Shown in pieces: positions 16,535-25,475 of a stretch of DNA of 64,000 nucleotides. The stretch is taken from the NCBI RefSeq assembly GCF_030811685.1, contig NZ_JAUSRF010000021.1, forward strand, positions 33,651 through 97,650. The letters run 5' to 3'. This DNA is from Neorhizobium huautlense (lineage in GTDB: Bacteria; Pseudomonadota; Alphaproteobacteria; Rhizobiales; Rhizobiaceae). The first letter of the stretch is position 1. Each line of letters opens with the position of its first letter. The position numbers and the translations under genes are program-made. The notes under the pieces are model-generated. The model worked only from the letters and a program-made list of their open reading frames with translations, made no database searches and was not told the DNA's origin.

Positions 16535-16913
16535 GTGCTCTTGCCCGGAAGTCGCCACGTCTGGGGACCGGTTAGCATAAAGCATGTGTGCGTTGCAACA
16601 CGCGGAAGTGGCGGTGCTGCAAGGCGCTTGATTCAGATCAAGTTGGCATTTGATTCCTCTGCGTAAATCGCCCCGAGCGGCGTGATGACCGGTTTGTCAT
16701 GGCGTGCACGAAGCAAAGCGGGGCGAAGCTGCCGGAATTCACGCGGTTTACTGGCCGCAGCCCTTGCCAAAACAGGAGTTTATCTGCGATCAAAAGGTGT
16801 ATTGCGCCGACTTGCTGGGGACTCGTTGTTCGCATTATGGTGGACGCGATTTCGACCCAGCCTGGAGGAGGCTTTGTGCGGTTGATCGGGATGCGTGAGA
16901 GGATGGTAAAACC
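16535..16913. other. Divergent control region of petABC
   Basis: A 379-base region between the EEP gene and petA. It contains a perfect FNR/FixK-type dyad (16628-16641) followed at the right distance by a plausible -10 (TAAAT, 16663-16667). This would give an unusually long petABC leader of about 235 bases. I see no other strong hairpin or small gene in the leader. Confidence 0.6.
16628..16641. promoter_or_regulatory. FNR/FixK-type anaerobox upstream of petABC
   Basis: TTGATTCAGATCAA is a perfect match to the TTGAT-N4-ATCAA half-site dyad recognised by FNR, FnrN and FixK. Its centre at 16634.5 would sit at -41.5 for a transcript starting near 16676, with TAAAT at 16663-16667 as -10; that is the class II activator geometry. 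Control of petABC or of the divergent gene is inferred from position. Confidence 0.75.
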
Positions 16914-17492
16914 GTGAGTGAAAACACATCGAACGGACAGGCGTCCGGCGAGCCGACTCGCCGTGACTTTCTATATCTGACCACGGGCATGGCGGGCGCA
17001 GTCGGCGCCGTCGCTGTCGCGTGGCCCTTCATCGACCAGATGCGGCCGGATGCATCGACGCTGGCGCTGGCCTCGATCGAGGTCAATGTCGCGGCGCTGC
17101 AACCGGGCATGTCGTTGACGGTGAAATGGCGCGGCAAGCCCGTGTTCATCCGCAACCGGACGGAAAAGGAAGTGGAAGAGGCGAATGCCGTCGCACTGTC
17201 CGATCTGAAAGACCCGATTGCGCGCAATGCCAATCTGGGCGCAGATGCCGCAGCCAGCAGCATCGACCGTTCGGCCGGCGAGGGCAAGGAGAACTGGATC
17301 GTCATGATCGGTTCCTGCACCCATCTCGGCTGCGTACCGCTCGGCCAGGCCGGCGAATTCGGCGGATGGTTCTGTCCCTGCCATGGCTCGCATTACGATA
17401 CGGCGGGTCGCATTCGAAAGGGCCCGGCGCCGGAAAACCTCGCCATTCCGACCTTCGCTTTCACCAGCGATACCGTCATCACGATCGGATAA
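16914..17492 (+). CDS. petA: Ubiquinol-cytochrome c reductase, Rieske iron-sulfur subunit
   Basis: A 192-residue Rieske protein of the cytochrome bc1 complex, which takes one electron from quinol at the Qo site and passes it to cytochrome c1. The twin-arginine signal-anchor is visible as TRRDFLYLTTGMAGAVGAVAVAWPFI. The two 2Fe-2S binding loops are CTHLGC and CPCHGSHYD, giving the two Cys and two His ligands plus the loop disulfide cysteines. Translation starts at a GTG at 16914, with AGAGGA about ten bases upstream. It heads the petABC operon; petB begins 15 bases after its stop. Confidence 0.97.
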   Translation: MSENTSNGQASGEPTRRDFLYLTTGMAGAVGAVAVAWPFIDQMRPDASTLALASIEVNVAALQPGMSLTVKWRGKPVFIRNRTEKEVEEANAVALSDLKDPIARNANLGADAAASSIDRSAGEGKENWIVMIGSCTHLGCVPLGQAGEFGGWFCPCHGSHYDTAGRIRKGPAPENLAIPTFAFTSDTVITIG

Positions 17493-17507
17493 GGGGGGAT
17501 TTTCAAC

Positions 17508-18824
17508 ATGAGCGGTCATTCGTCTTACCAGCCATCCACCGGCATCGAAAAATGGATCGACTCGCGGCTTCCTTTGCCGCGCATGGTCTATGACAGTTTT
17601 GTCGCCTATCCGGTTCCGCGCAACCTCAACTACGCCTACACGTTCGGCGCCATGCTGTCGGTCATGCTGATCGTGCAGATCCTGACCGGTGTCGTGCTGG
17701 CCATGCATTATACGGCCTCTACCATCGGGGCATTCGACTCGGTCGAAAAGATCATGCGCGACGTCAACCACGGCTGGCTTCTGCGCTACATGCATGCCAA
17801 CGGCGCGTCCTTCTTCTTCATCGCCGTTTATCTGCACATCGCCCGCGGGCTCTATTACGGCTCCTACAAGGCGCCGCGCGAAATCCTCTGGATCCTCGGC
17901 GTGGTCATCTACCTGCTGATGATGGCGACCGGTTTCATGGGCTATGTTCTGCCCTGGGGCCAGATGTCCTTCTGGGGCGCGACCGTCATCACCGGCTTCT
18001 TCACCGCCTTCCCCTTGGTGGGTGAGTGGATCCAGCAGTTCCTGCTCGGTGGCTTTGCCGTCGACCAGCCGACGCTGAACCGCTTCTTCTCGCTGCATTA
18101 CCTGCTGCCCTTCATGATCGCGGGCGTCGTCGTCCTGCATATCTGGGCACTGCATGTGACCGGCCAGACCAACCCGACCGGTGTCGAGGTCAAGACCAAG
18201 ACCGATACGGTGCCGTTTACGCCCTATGCGACGCTGAAGGACGCGTTTGGCGTGTCGGTCTTCCTGATCGTCTACGCATGGTTCGTGTTCTACATGCCGA
18301 ACTATCTCGGCCACCCGGACAACTACATTCCGGCCAACGCGCTGAAGACGCCCGCCCACATCGTGCCCGAATGGTATTACCTGCCGTTCTACGCGATGCT
18401 GCGTGCCATCACCTTCAATGTCGGCCCGATCGACTCGAAGCTCGGCGGCGTTCTGGTGATGTTCGGTTCGATCATCATCCTGTTCTTCCTGCCCTGGCTG
18501 GACACGTCGAAGGTTCGTTCGGCAGTCTATCGTCCCTGGTACAAGCTGTTTTTCTGGCTTTTTGTCGTCAACGCCATCTTCCTCGGCTGGCTCGGCGCCA
18601 TGCCGGCGGAAGGCAGCGGCCTTATCGGTCTTGTGTTCTTCGGCGATCTGGCTGGCAACTATGTCGGTTATTCGCAGCTCGGAACGCTGTATTATTTCGG
18701 CTTCTTCCTCGTCATCATGCCGGTTCTCGGCCTTGTCGAGACGCCGCGGCGCATTCCGAATTCGATCACCGAAGCCGTTCTTGAGAAAAAGAACGGTACG
18801 CCCAAGGCCGAAACGGTCGCCTGA
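17508..18824 (+). CDS. petB: Cytochrome b of the bc1 complex
   Basis: A 438-residue, eight-span membrane protein carrying the two b haems. Visible landmarks are the haem-binding histidines in the second and fourth spans (LRYMHANGASFFF, IYLHIARGLYYGSYK, YLLPFMIAGVVVLHIWALH), the GYVLPWGQMSFWGATV Qo-site segment and the PEWYYLPFYAMLRAI motif, where the Glu takes a quinol proton. It is longer than E. coli-type relatives and has the alphaproteobacterial C-terminal extension. A strong ribosome site (AAGGGGGG) precedes the ATG. Unlike in Bradyrhizobium, cytochrome b and c1 are separate genes here, 23 bases apart. Confidence 0.97.
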   Translation: MSGHSSYQPSTGIEKWIDSRLPLPRMVYDSFVAYPVPRNLNYAYTFGAMLSVMLIVQILTGVVLAMHYTASTIGAFDSVEKIMRDVNHGWLLRYMHANGASFFFIAVYLHIARGLYYGSYKAPREILWILGVVIYLLMMATGFMGYVLPWGQMSFWGATVITGFFTAFPLVGEWIQQFLLGGFAVDQPTLNRFFSLHYLLPFMIAGVVVLHIWALHVTGQTNPTGVEVKTKTDTVPFTPYATLKDAFGVSVFLIVYAWFVFYMPNYLGHPDNYIPANALKTPAHIVPEWYYLPFYAMLRAITFNVGPIDSKLGGVLVMFGSIIILFFLPWLDTSKVRSAVYRPWYKLFFWLFVVNAIFLGWLGAMPAEGSGLIGLVFFGDLAGNYVGYSQLGTLYYFGFFLVIMPVLGLVETPRRIPNSITEAVLEKKNGTPKAETVA

Positions 18825-18847
18825 GCCAGCGAACAAGGAAAATCATC

Positions 18848-19738
18848 ATGAAAAAGCTGACCATGAGCTTCCTGTCGCTGGGCCTTCTGGCGGGGATTGC
18901 CATCCTCCCGGCCTCGGCGCAGGAGAACCACGATAATGCAGCTTCCGGCGGTGCTGCCGCCGAGGAGCACGGCGCAACCCCGCATTATCCGATCAAGAAG
19001 CCGCACCAGGTGGATTGGAGTTTTGCCGGCCCCTTCGGTCATTACGACAAGGGCCAGTTGCAGCGCGGGCTGAAGATCTACACGGAAGTCTGTGCCGCCT
19101 GTCATTCCATGAAACTGGTGTCTTTCCGCACGCTGGAAGACCTCGGTTATTCGGAAGCGCAGGTAAAGGCGTTTGCGGCCACGCATGAAGTGCAGGACGG
19201 GCCGAACGACGAAGGCGAAATGTTCACCCGCAAGGCCGTGCCTTCGGACCATTTCCCGTCGCCGTTCCCCAATGAACAGGCCGCCGCCGCCGCCAACAAT
19301 GGTGCGGCCCCGCCGGACTTCTCGCTGATCGCCAAGGCGCGCGGCATCACGCGCGGCTTCCCGACCTTCATCTTCGACATGTTCACCCAGTATCAGGAGG
19401 GTGGCCCGGATTATATCCATGCGCTGCTGACCGGTTACCAGGAGCCGCCGGAGGGAACGGAAATCGCGGAGGGTACCCATTACAATCCGTATTTCGCCAA
19501 TGCTGCGGCCCTTGCCATGGCGCCGCCGCTCTCTGCCGATCAGGTGACCTATGACGATGGTACGCCGCAGACGCTGGAGCAGTATTCGCAGGATATTTCC
19601 GCATTCCTGATGTGGGCGGCCGAACCGCATCTGGAAGAACGAAAGCGCACCGGCTTTATGGTCATGGTGTTCCTGGCGATCTTCACCATGCTGATCTATC
19701 TGACCAAAAAATCGGTCTATGCCAGCAAGGAGCACTGA
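18848..19738 (+). CDS. petC: Cytochrome c1 of the bc1 complex
   Basis: A 296-residue periplasmic c-type cytochrome anchored by a C-terminal helix. A cleavable signal peptide (MKKLTMSFLSLGLLAGIAILPASAQ) directs secretion; CAACH in EVCAACHSMKLVSFR binds haem covalently; the probable sixth ligand methionine lies in the C-terminal half (ALAMAPPL). The last 25 residues form the membrane anchor (FMVMVFLAIFTMLIYLTKK). An Ala/Gly/His-rich linker after the signal is typical of alphaproteobacterial cytochrome c1. It closes the petABC operon and is followed by a GC-rich terminator. Confidence 0.97.
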   Translation: MKKLTMSFLSLGLLAGIAILPASAQENHDNAASGGAAAEEHGATPHYPIKKPHQVDWSFAGPFGHYDKGQLQRGLKIYTEVCAACHSMKLVSFRTLEDLGYSEAQVKAFAATHEVQDGPNDEGEMFTRKAVPSDHFPSPFPNEQAAAAANNGAAPPDFSLIAKARGITRGFPTFIFDMFTQYQEGGPDYIHALLTGYQEPPEGTEIAEGTHYNPYFANAAALAMAPPLSADQVTYDDGTPQTLEQYSQDISAFLMWAAEPHLEERKRTGFMVMVFLAIFTMLIYLTKKSVYASKEH

Positions 19739-19759
19739 GCGGCTCTTGATATACGGGAG

Positions 19760-19782
19760 AGGCGGCTGCGGCCGCCTTTTTC
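19760..19782 (+). terminator. Rho-independent terminator of petABC
   Basis: Stem AGGCGGC/GCCGCCT with a TGCG loop and six T residues, beginning 21 bases after the petC stop codon. Confidence 0.9.
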
Positions 19783-19906
19783 ATGTCCGGCACCTGTCTG
19801 ACTTGGGGACGGGGCGCCAGGGGAGGCCTGTGCGGCGATGCGGAACTTTACAGCGCGGCCATTGCACGCCAAGGTGCCGCCTCAAGAACACGGATACAAG
19901 GTTCCC

Positions 19907-20452
19907 ATGACTGCCTCCACCAAAGACATCCTTTCCGCCGCCATCCGCTCGATCCCGGACTATCCGAAGCCGGGCATCATCTTTCGCGACATCACCACGC
20001 TGCTGGGCGATGCTCAGGCGTTCCGGCTGGCGGTGGATGAGCTTGTCAAACCGTATGAAGGTCTGGGCGTCGACAAGATCGCCGGCATGGAAGCGCGCGG
20101 TTTCATTCTCGGCGGCGCCATGGCGCATCAGTTGTCCGCCGGTTTCGTACCGATCCGCAAGAAGGGCAAGCTGCCTTACCGGACGGTCAGCATGGCCTAT
20201 GCGCTGGAATACGGTACCGACGAGATGGAAATCCATGTCGATGCGGTGAGGCCCGGTGAAAAGGTCATCCTCTGCGACGACCTGATTGCGACAGGCGGCA
20301 CGGCCGTGGGCGCCGTGCAGCTGCTGCGCCAGATCGGCGCGGAAGTCGTCTCCGCCTGCTTCGTCATCGACCTGCCGGATCTCGGCGGCCGCAAGAAGCT
20401 CGAGGCTCTTGGCGTCGAAGTGCGGGTGCTGGCGGAGTTTTCGGGTCACTGA
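19907..20452 (+). CDS. apt: Adenine phosphoribosyltransferase
   Basis: A 181-residue type I phosphoribosyltransferase that salvages adenine to AMP using PRPP. The PRPP-binding motif VILCDDLIATGGTA lies at residues 120-133, and the family blocks IPDYPKPGIIFRDITTLL, MEARGFILG, and RKKGKLPYRTVSMAYALEYGTDEMEIH are all present. The start MTASTKD at 19907 is used because it gives the usual family length; a longer in-frame reading begins upstream within non-conserved sequence. The gene follows the petABC terminator, so it should have its own promoter in 19783-19906. Apt commonly sits downstream of petABC in Rhizobiaceae. Confidence 0.95.
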   Translation: MTASTKDILSAAIRSIPDYPKPGIIFRDITTLLGDAQAFRLAVDELVKPYEGLGVDKIAGMEARGFILGGAMAHQLSAGFVPIRKKGKLPYRTVSMAYALEYGTDEMEIHVDAVRPGEKVILCDDLIATGGTAVGAVQLLRQIGAEVVSACFVIDLPDLGGRKKLEALGVEVRVLAEFSGH

Positions 20453-20563
20453 TTTCGATCAGGCCACGGACCCCTCGTTTTCCATGATTGCGCAGGTTTT
20501 TGCCCGCGTTATCCTGCATGTTCTGAGCCGACGGGGCCGGGACACCAGCTTGGGGGATTTTGC

Positions 20564-21178
20564 ATGGACGTGGCGACGCTTGCGGCCTTTGCCGTGGCTT
20601 TCTTCGTATTCGCCGCAAGTCCCGGCCCGGACAACATGACCATCGTGGCAAGGACGCTGTCGCATGGCGCTGCGTCGGGCATTGCTTATGCCGCGGGCAA
20701 GGTGGCAGGTATTCTCGTGTGTCTGGCGCTTGCCGTTTTCGGCCTCTCCGTCATTGCCACCGAAATGGGTGGCGTGATGACCGTGCTGCGCTACGCCGGT
20801 GCCGCCTATCTGATCTGGATGGGGTATCGCCTATGGACTGCCGATCCGGTTCTTCCGGAGGCGTTGCCGGCCAGCGATCGGCGCGACCTGTTCAAAACCT
20901 TCATGACCGGTATTGCGCTCAATCTCGGCAATCCAAAAATGCCGCTGTTCTACATGGCGCTGTTGCCGCATGTGGTCGGGCCGCAATTGACGCTGGCTCA
21001 AGGCGCAATGCTGGCGCTGACTATCCTGCTGGTCGAGGTGGTGGTGATTGGTGTCCATGTGGCGGCCGCCAGCCGGGCGCGAAAAATGCTGCGCAGTCCG
21101 GTGGTGATGCGACGTGTTAACCGTGCATCGGGAGCGATGATGGTTGGCGCAGGCGTTGCGGTGGCGGCGTCGCGCTGA
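20564..21178 (+). CDS. LysE/RhtB-family amino-acid exporter
   Basis: A 204-residue integral membrane protein of the LysE superfamily, exporting small molecules such as amino acids by exchange with the proton gradient. The N-terminus (MDVATLAAFAVAFFVFAASPGPDNMTIVARTL) contains the family's SPGPD/N motif at the end of TM1, followed by YAAGKVAGILVCLALAVFGL, YAGAAYLIWMGYRLW, NLGNPKMPLFYMALLP and two more spans. GGGGGA lies seven bases before the ATG. The substrate cannot be deduced. It converges with the MaoC-like pair, stop to stop six bases apart. Confidence 0.88.
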   Translation: MDVATLAAFAVAFFVFAASPGPDNMTIVARTLSHGAASGIAYAAGKVAGILVCLALAVFGLSVIATEMGGVMTVLRYAGAAYLIWMGYRLWTADPVLPEALPASDRRDLFKTFMTGIALNLGNPKMPLFYMALLPHVVGPQLTLAQGAMLALTILLVEVVVIGVHVAAASRARKMLRSPVVMRRVNRASGAMMVGAGVAVAASR

Positions 21179-21183
21179 GCCGC

Positions 21184-21651
21184 CTATTCGAATTCCAGAA
21201 CGCTGCCTTCATAACGCATCACCAGTTGGCTGTCCTGATTGACGCCCTCGTTGATCGTGCGGTTGATGAAGGTGCCCGGACGGGTGGCGAGCGGGCGGCT
21301 GTCCACCAGCGTCACCGAATAGGTGATCGTATCGCCGGCATAGACCGGGCGCAGCCATTGCAGGTTTTTGAAACCGGGCGAGGGGCCGAGTTTTGGCGGT
21401 ACCTGACCCTCGCTGATCAGGCGGGCGCTCTCTTCTGCCCAATAGCCAAGAAACGTCTTCATCCAGCCAGCGCAGGTATGCCAGCCAGAGGCGCAGAGCG
21501 CGCCGAAAACATAGTTCTTCGCCGCTTCCGCATCGACATGGAACGGCTGTGGATCAAACTGTTTTGCAAACCGGATGATGTCTTCCGGCGTGAACAGCAT
21601 CGTGCCGGTCACAACCTTTTCTCCGGGCGGGGAAAGCTCGATCAGCCGCAT
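21184..21651 (-). CDS. MaoC-like hot-dog dehydratase, second of a pair
   Basis: A 155-residue single hot-dog-fold protein of the MaoC/(R)-hydratase group. The catalytic dyad Asp and His, spaced as in PhaJ, is visible in KQFDPQPFHVD (D-x-x-x-x-H), followed by the long hydrophobic helix FGALCASGWHTCAGWMKTF. The motif has Gln where the usual hydratase has Asn. It overlaps the upstream MaoC-like gene by ten bases and is therefore co-translated. The two proteins are similar to each other and probably arose by duplication; together they may form the kind of two-domain hot-dog enzyme that acts on enoyl-CoA. Substrate is unknown. Confidence 0.85.
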   Translation of the reverse strand: MRLIELSPPGEKVVTGTMLFTPEDIIRFAKQFDPQPFHVDAEAAKNYVFGALCASGWHTCAGWMKTFLGYWAEESARLISEGQVPPKLGPSPGFKNLQWLRPVYAGDTITYSVTLVDSRPLATRPGTFINRTINEGVNQDSQLVMRYEGSVLEFE

Positions 21652-22121
21652 GCCGGCACCTCGGATGCAGGTGCGCGCAGACGCATCATGATCGGGTTTT
21701 CGCCGCGCATGACGACTTCGCCGCGCTGGTTCTCCACCTCGTGCAGGAATTTGACGAGGCCGATGCCGGGCTTGGAGCGCAGCGTGCGGGCCTCGATGAC
21801 GGTGGAGCGGCCGGAAAGGGTGTCGCCGGCAAGAACCGGCTTTTTCCATTCCATATATTCGATGCCGGGCGAACCTTCGGATGATGAGCGCGACAGCCAG
21901 CCGTCATACATCATGCGCATGAACAGGCTCGCCGTGTGCCAGCCGGAGGCCGAAAGCCCGCCGAGAATGCTGGCCTTGCCGGCCTCTTCGCTCAAGTGCA
22001 TGGGCTGCGGATCGAATTCCGAGGCGAAGGCGATGATCGCCTCCGCCGTAACCTTGGCGCTGGCCAGGGCGAAAACGCGACCTGTCTCGAAATCTTCGAA
22101 ATGAAACTCGATCGCGCTCAT
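21642..22121 (-). CDS. MaoC-like hot-dog dehydratase, first of a pair
   Basis: A 159-residue protein paralogous to the one it overlaps. The signature SEFDPQPMHLSEEAG carries the catalytic Asp/His dyad, and ILGGLSASGWHTASLFMRMM matches the helix that packs into the hot-dog sheet. EWKKPVLAGDTLSGRSTV is the usual MaoC strand block. Both proteins keep the dyad, so neither looks like a degenerate partner. It follows ychF on the minus strand after a 17-base gap and could be in the same transcript. The family includes enoyl-CoA hydratases and mesaconyl-type dehydratases. Confidence 0.85.
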   Translation of the reverse strand: MSAIEFHFEDFETGRVFALASAKVTAEAIIAFASEFDPQPMHLSEEAGKASILGGLSASGWHTASLFMRMMYDGWLSRSSSEGSPGIEYMEWKKPVLAGDTLSGRSTVIEARTLRSKPGIGLVKFLHEVENQRGEVVMRGENPIMMRLRAPASEVPACG

Positions 22122-22138
22122 GGTCCGTTCGTCCGCTT

Positions 22139-23242
<1,104 letters not shown>

Positions 23243-23379
23243 GGTCGGGAACCCGTATCTTTGAATAAACTGGGTCTGGCTATGGGGGAAAGCGCCGTGA
23301 GGGTCAAGAGCGGGCTCGGATGCTTCTCTTGCGAGCCGGGCTTATATCACTTACTTTTAAGCTTCACGGAGTGTTGGTC

Positions 23380-23682
23380 ATGACGATATTGACTGTCACC
23401 AGCAGGGGTGATGTGACCCTTGGCAAGGAACTTCTCGAAACGCTGGACATTGCGCCGGGCGACCGGTTGGTCGTGTTGCCGCGCGCCGATGGCGGGTTTT
23501 CGCTTTCGCCCTTGCCGGAGACGGGGACGACTTCGGCACAGGGCAAGAAGAAGGCAGGCGGGCTTGAGGCTTTTTATGGTTCACTCAAGAACAGGCATAA
23601 TGTCCATGTGACATTGGACGAGATCAAAAAGTCGATTGAAGAAGGTTGGGCGTCAGAGATGCGCTTGCGCGATGATCCTTGA
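23380..23682 (+). CDS. AbrB/MazE-family antitoxin
   Basis: A 100-residue protein. The N-terminal 50 residues (TILTVTSRGDVTLGKELLETLDIAPGDRLVVLPRADGGFSL) match the swapped-hairpin AbrB/MazE DNA-binding fold; the C-terminal half is a helical region (NVHVTLDEIKKSIEEGWASEM) that should neutralise the toxin. ATG 23380 is chosen over the GTG at 23371 because GGAG lies eight bases upstream of it. The gene overlaps the PIN-domain toxin by 11 bases. Autoregulation from the short region between ychF and this gene is expected for the family but not shown. Confidence 0.85.
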   Translation: MTILTVTSRGDVTLGKELLETLDIAPGDRLVVLPRADGGFSLSPLPETGTTSAQGKKKAGGLEAFYGSLKNRHNVHVTLDEIKKSIEEGWASEMRLRDDP

Positions 23683-24070
23683 TACAAATGTGCTTCTGCG
23701 CGCATCCATTGACGATGATCCCGCGCAAACGAGCGAGGCGCGTGCGCTGGTCGATGCCGCTGAGCGCCTCGTCATATCAAATACCACCTTGTGCGAATAT
23801 GCCTGGGTGGCGAACCGGAACTACAAGGAAAGTCGCAAGAATATTGCCGACGCCATCCGTGCGCTGATTGCTGATCCGCGAACTATAATTGACGGCGATG
23901 CCGTAACCGCAGGGCTCGCCTTTCTCGATGCGGGCGGTGATTTTGCCGATGGCGTCATTGAATTCGAAGGAAGAAGGCTCGGCGGCAAGGTTTTTGCCAC
24001 GTTCGATCGTCAGGCCGCCGCGATCGTTCGTGCTCAGGGCCGGCAATGCCTGCTGCTGGGTGCGGAATAA
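23672..24070 (+). CDS. PIN-domain toxin (VapC-like RNase)
   Basis: A 132-residue PIN-domain protein, presumably a Mg2+-dependent RNase of the VapC/FitB type. The acidic active-site residues are visible: D4 in MILDTNVLL, the Glu in NTTLCEYAWV, and the C-terminal aspartates in GGDFADGVIEF and FATFDRQAA. The start MILDTN at 23672 lies inside the 3' end of the antitoxin gene; longer readings merely extend backwards into it. The set of acidic residues looks complete, so the toxin is probably active. Confidence 0.88.
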   Translation: MILDTNVLLRASIDDDPAQTSEARALVDAAERLVISNTTLCEYAWVANRNYKESRKNIADAIRALIADPRTIIDGDAVTAGLAFLDAGGDFADGVIEFEGRRLGGKVFATFDRQAAAIVRAQGRQCLLLGAE

Positions 24071-24153
24071 CATCGTCATATTGTTGTATTATTGAAGCGA
24101 GCTCATGCGCACCATGTCTTGTCCGAGAGGCGCGTCATCACCAGGAGATGCCG

Positions 24154-24456
24154 ATGGCCGGAAACACCACGCTCAAGCCGACGACCAATCCCAAGGTGGA
24201 GCGACCCAGGCTCTACAAGGTGATGCTGCTCAACGACGATTATACGCCGCGTGAGTTCGTCATCATGGTGCTGAAGGCGGTCTTTCGCATGAGCGAGGAC
24301 ACCGGTTACCGGGTGATGATGACGGCCCATAAACTCGGCACCAGCGTCGTCATGGTCGCCGCCAGGGATATTGCCGAGACCAAGGCGCAGGAGGCGGTGG
24401 ATCTGGCCAAGGCGGCCGATTTTCCGCTGATGTTCACCACTGAGCCGGAGGAATAA
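24154..24456 (+). CDS. clpS: ATP-dependent Clp protease adaptor ClpS, variant paralogue (ClpS2-like)
   Basis: A 100-residue adaptor that delivers N-degron substrates to ClpAP. The substrate-binding loop LLNDDYTPREFV keeps the Asn-Asp pair that grips the free N-terminus, and AHKLGTSVV supplies the conserved histidine. The residue equal to E. coli Met40, the gatekeeper of the N-degron pocket, is Arg. The ATG at 24154 is taken because AGGAG is six bases upstream; an ATG at 24148 abuts that site. No clpA is adjacent, as is typical for the second ClpS of Agrobacterium, whose specificity is narrower than that of ClpS1. Confidence 0.93.
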   Translation: MAGNTTLKPTTNPKVERPRLYKVMLLNDDYTPREFVIMVLKAVFRMSEDTGYRVMMTAHKLGTSVVMVAARDIAETKAQEAVDLAKAADFPLMFTTEPEE

Positions 24457-24464
24457 ATGCGGTT

Positions 24465-25394
24465 TCAGCGTTTCATCGGGCGATACAGGTAATCGTCCGG
24501 CAGACCGAGGCGGCGGCAGGCCTGTACGGGTGGGGAAGAGCGCAGCAGAAGCCGGTCGGCGCTGCGGGCCGCGACCGTGACCGTCGCGCGCTCCAGCCGG
24601 TTCAGCGACCATTCCGGGCCAAGTTCCAGCCTGTGCCGGATCCAGTGCGGCAGGATTTCCACGGCTGCCTTGATCAGCAGGCCTTGCAATGGACGCGCTG
24701 GGCCGGGAAGGGCCGGCACATCGCGCATGATTGACAGAAACTCTCCAACGATGGGCGAGGGCTCAAGCCGCGGTCCCATGGCGACGAAAAGGTGGTCCAG
24801 CTCTACCTGCGACCGTGGCGCGCCCACGGCTCCGTAGAGTTTTGCGGCGGGTTGAGCTTCGGAAAACAGCGCGTCGCGCTCTTCGGCAGCGAGAGGTCGC
24901 ACGTATCGATGATAGGCCTCCATGAAGCCGAACCCGGCGGTGGCCTGCACCCAGTCGAGCAGGTCCTGATCATTGGCATTGTAAGCCTCGCCGCCGCTGG
25001 TTCTGCCCTCGACCTTGCCATGGCGGCGCACGACGCCCGCAATCATCGCCTCGGCCTGGCTGCGGGCGCCATAGACAGTCACCATGGCGGCAAGGCCGGT
25101 GCGTTGCAGGCGTGTCAGGGTATCGCCGCGAAACGTGCTGTGTTGCCAGACACCGTCGCGCACTTTCGGTTCGGCGAATTCCAGCAGCACGGCCGCAATG
25201 CCGCCGATGAACATCGAGATCTGGTTCTTGAAGACGACCCAGGACACGGAGGAGGCCGGGACGAGAGCAGGTTCGCCAGTCGGTCGGGAAAAGTCGATCT
25301 TCAGGCCGCTATTGCCGAGAAGATCGGTCGCGGCGCGGTCGAGTCGGTCATGCAGCAGTCCGGGCAGGGGCAGGGCGGTCGAGTGGTGGAACAT
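24465..25394 (-). CDS. DUF2236 / MpaB-family oxygenase-like protein
   Basis: A 309-residue protein of the DUF2236 family, related to MpaB and latex-clearing oxygenases. Recognisable blocks are IDFSRPTGEPAL..SSVSWVVFKNQISMFIGG near the N-terminus (DUF2236 haem-proximal helix region), RLQRTGLAAMVTVYG, and WVQATAGFGFMEAYHRYVRPL. The family holds haem b and is thought to cleave polyprenyl chains or oxidise lipids; no substrate is known here. The start at 25394 has AAGGAG six bases upstream, better than the ATG six bases before it. It is convergent with clpS and 82 bases after pth. Confidence 0.8.
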   Translation of the reverse strand: MFHHSTALPLPGLLHDRLDRAATDLLGNSGLKIDFSRPTGEPALVPASSVSWVVFKNQISMFIGGIAAVLLEFAEPKVRDGVWQHSTFRGDTLTRLQRTGLAAMVTVYGARSQAEAMIAGVVRRHGKVEGRTSGGEAYNANDQDLLDWVQATAGFGFMEAYHRYVRPLAAEERDALFSEAQPAAKLYGAVGAPRSQVELDHLFVAMGPRLEPSPIVGEFLSIMRDVPALPGPARPLQGLLIKAAVEILPHWIRHRLELGPEWSLNRLERATVTVAARSADRLLLRSSPPVQACRRLGLPDDYLYRPMKR

Positions 25395-25475
25395 GGGCAT
25401 CTCCTTCCCGACCAGAATTCGGTCGGAAAGGAGTTTGTTCCAATATTGTGACTTTGTGTCGTCTTGGGGTTCTGC

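Noticed and set aside
16971..18836. 621-codon minus-strand frame opposite petA and petB
   Set aside because: Spans two genes with textbook Rieske and cytochrome b motifs; no start signal, no family.
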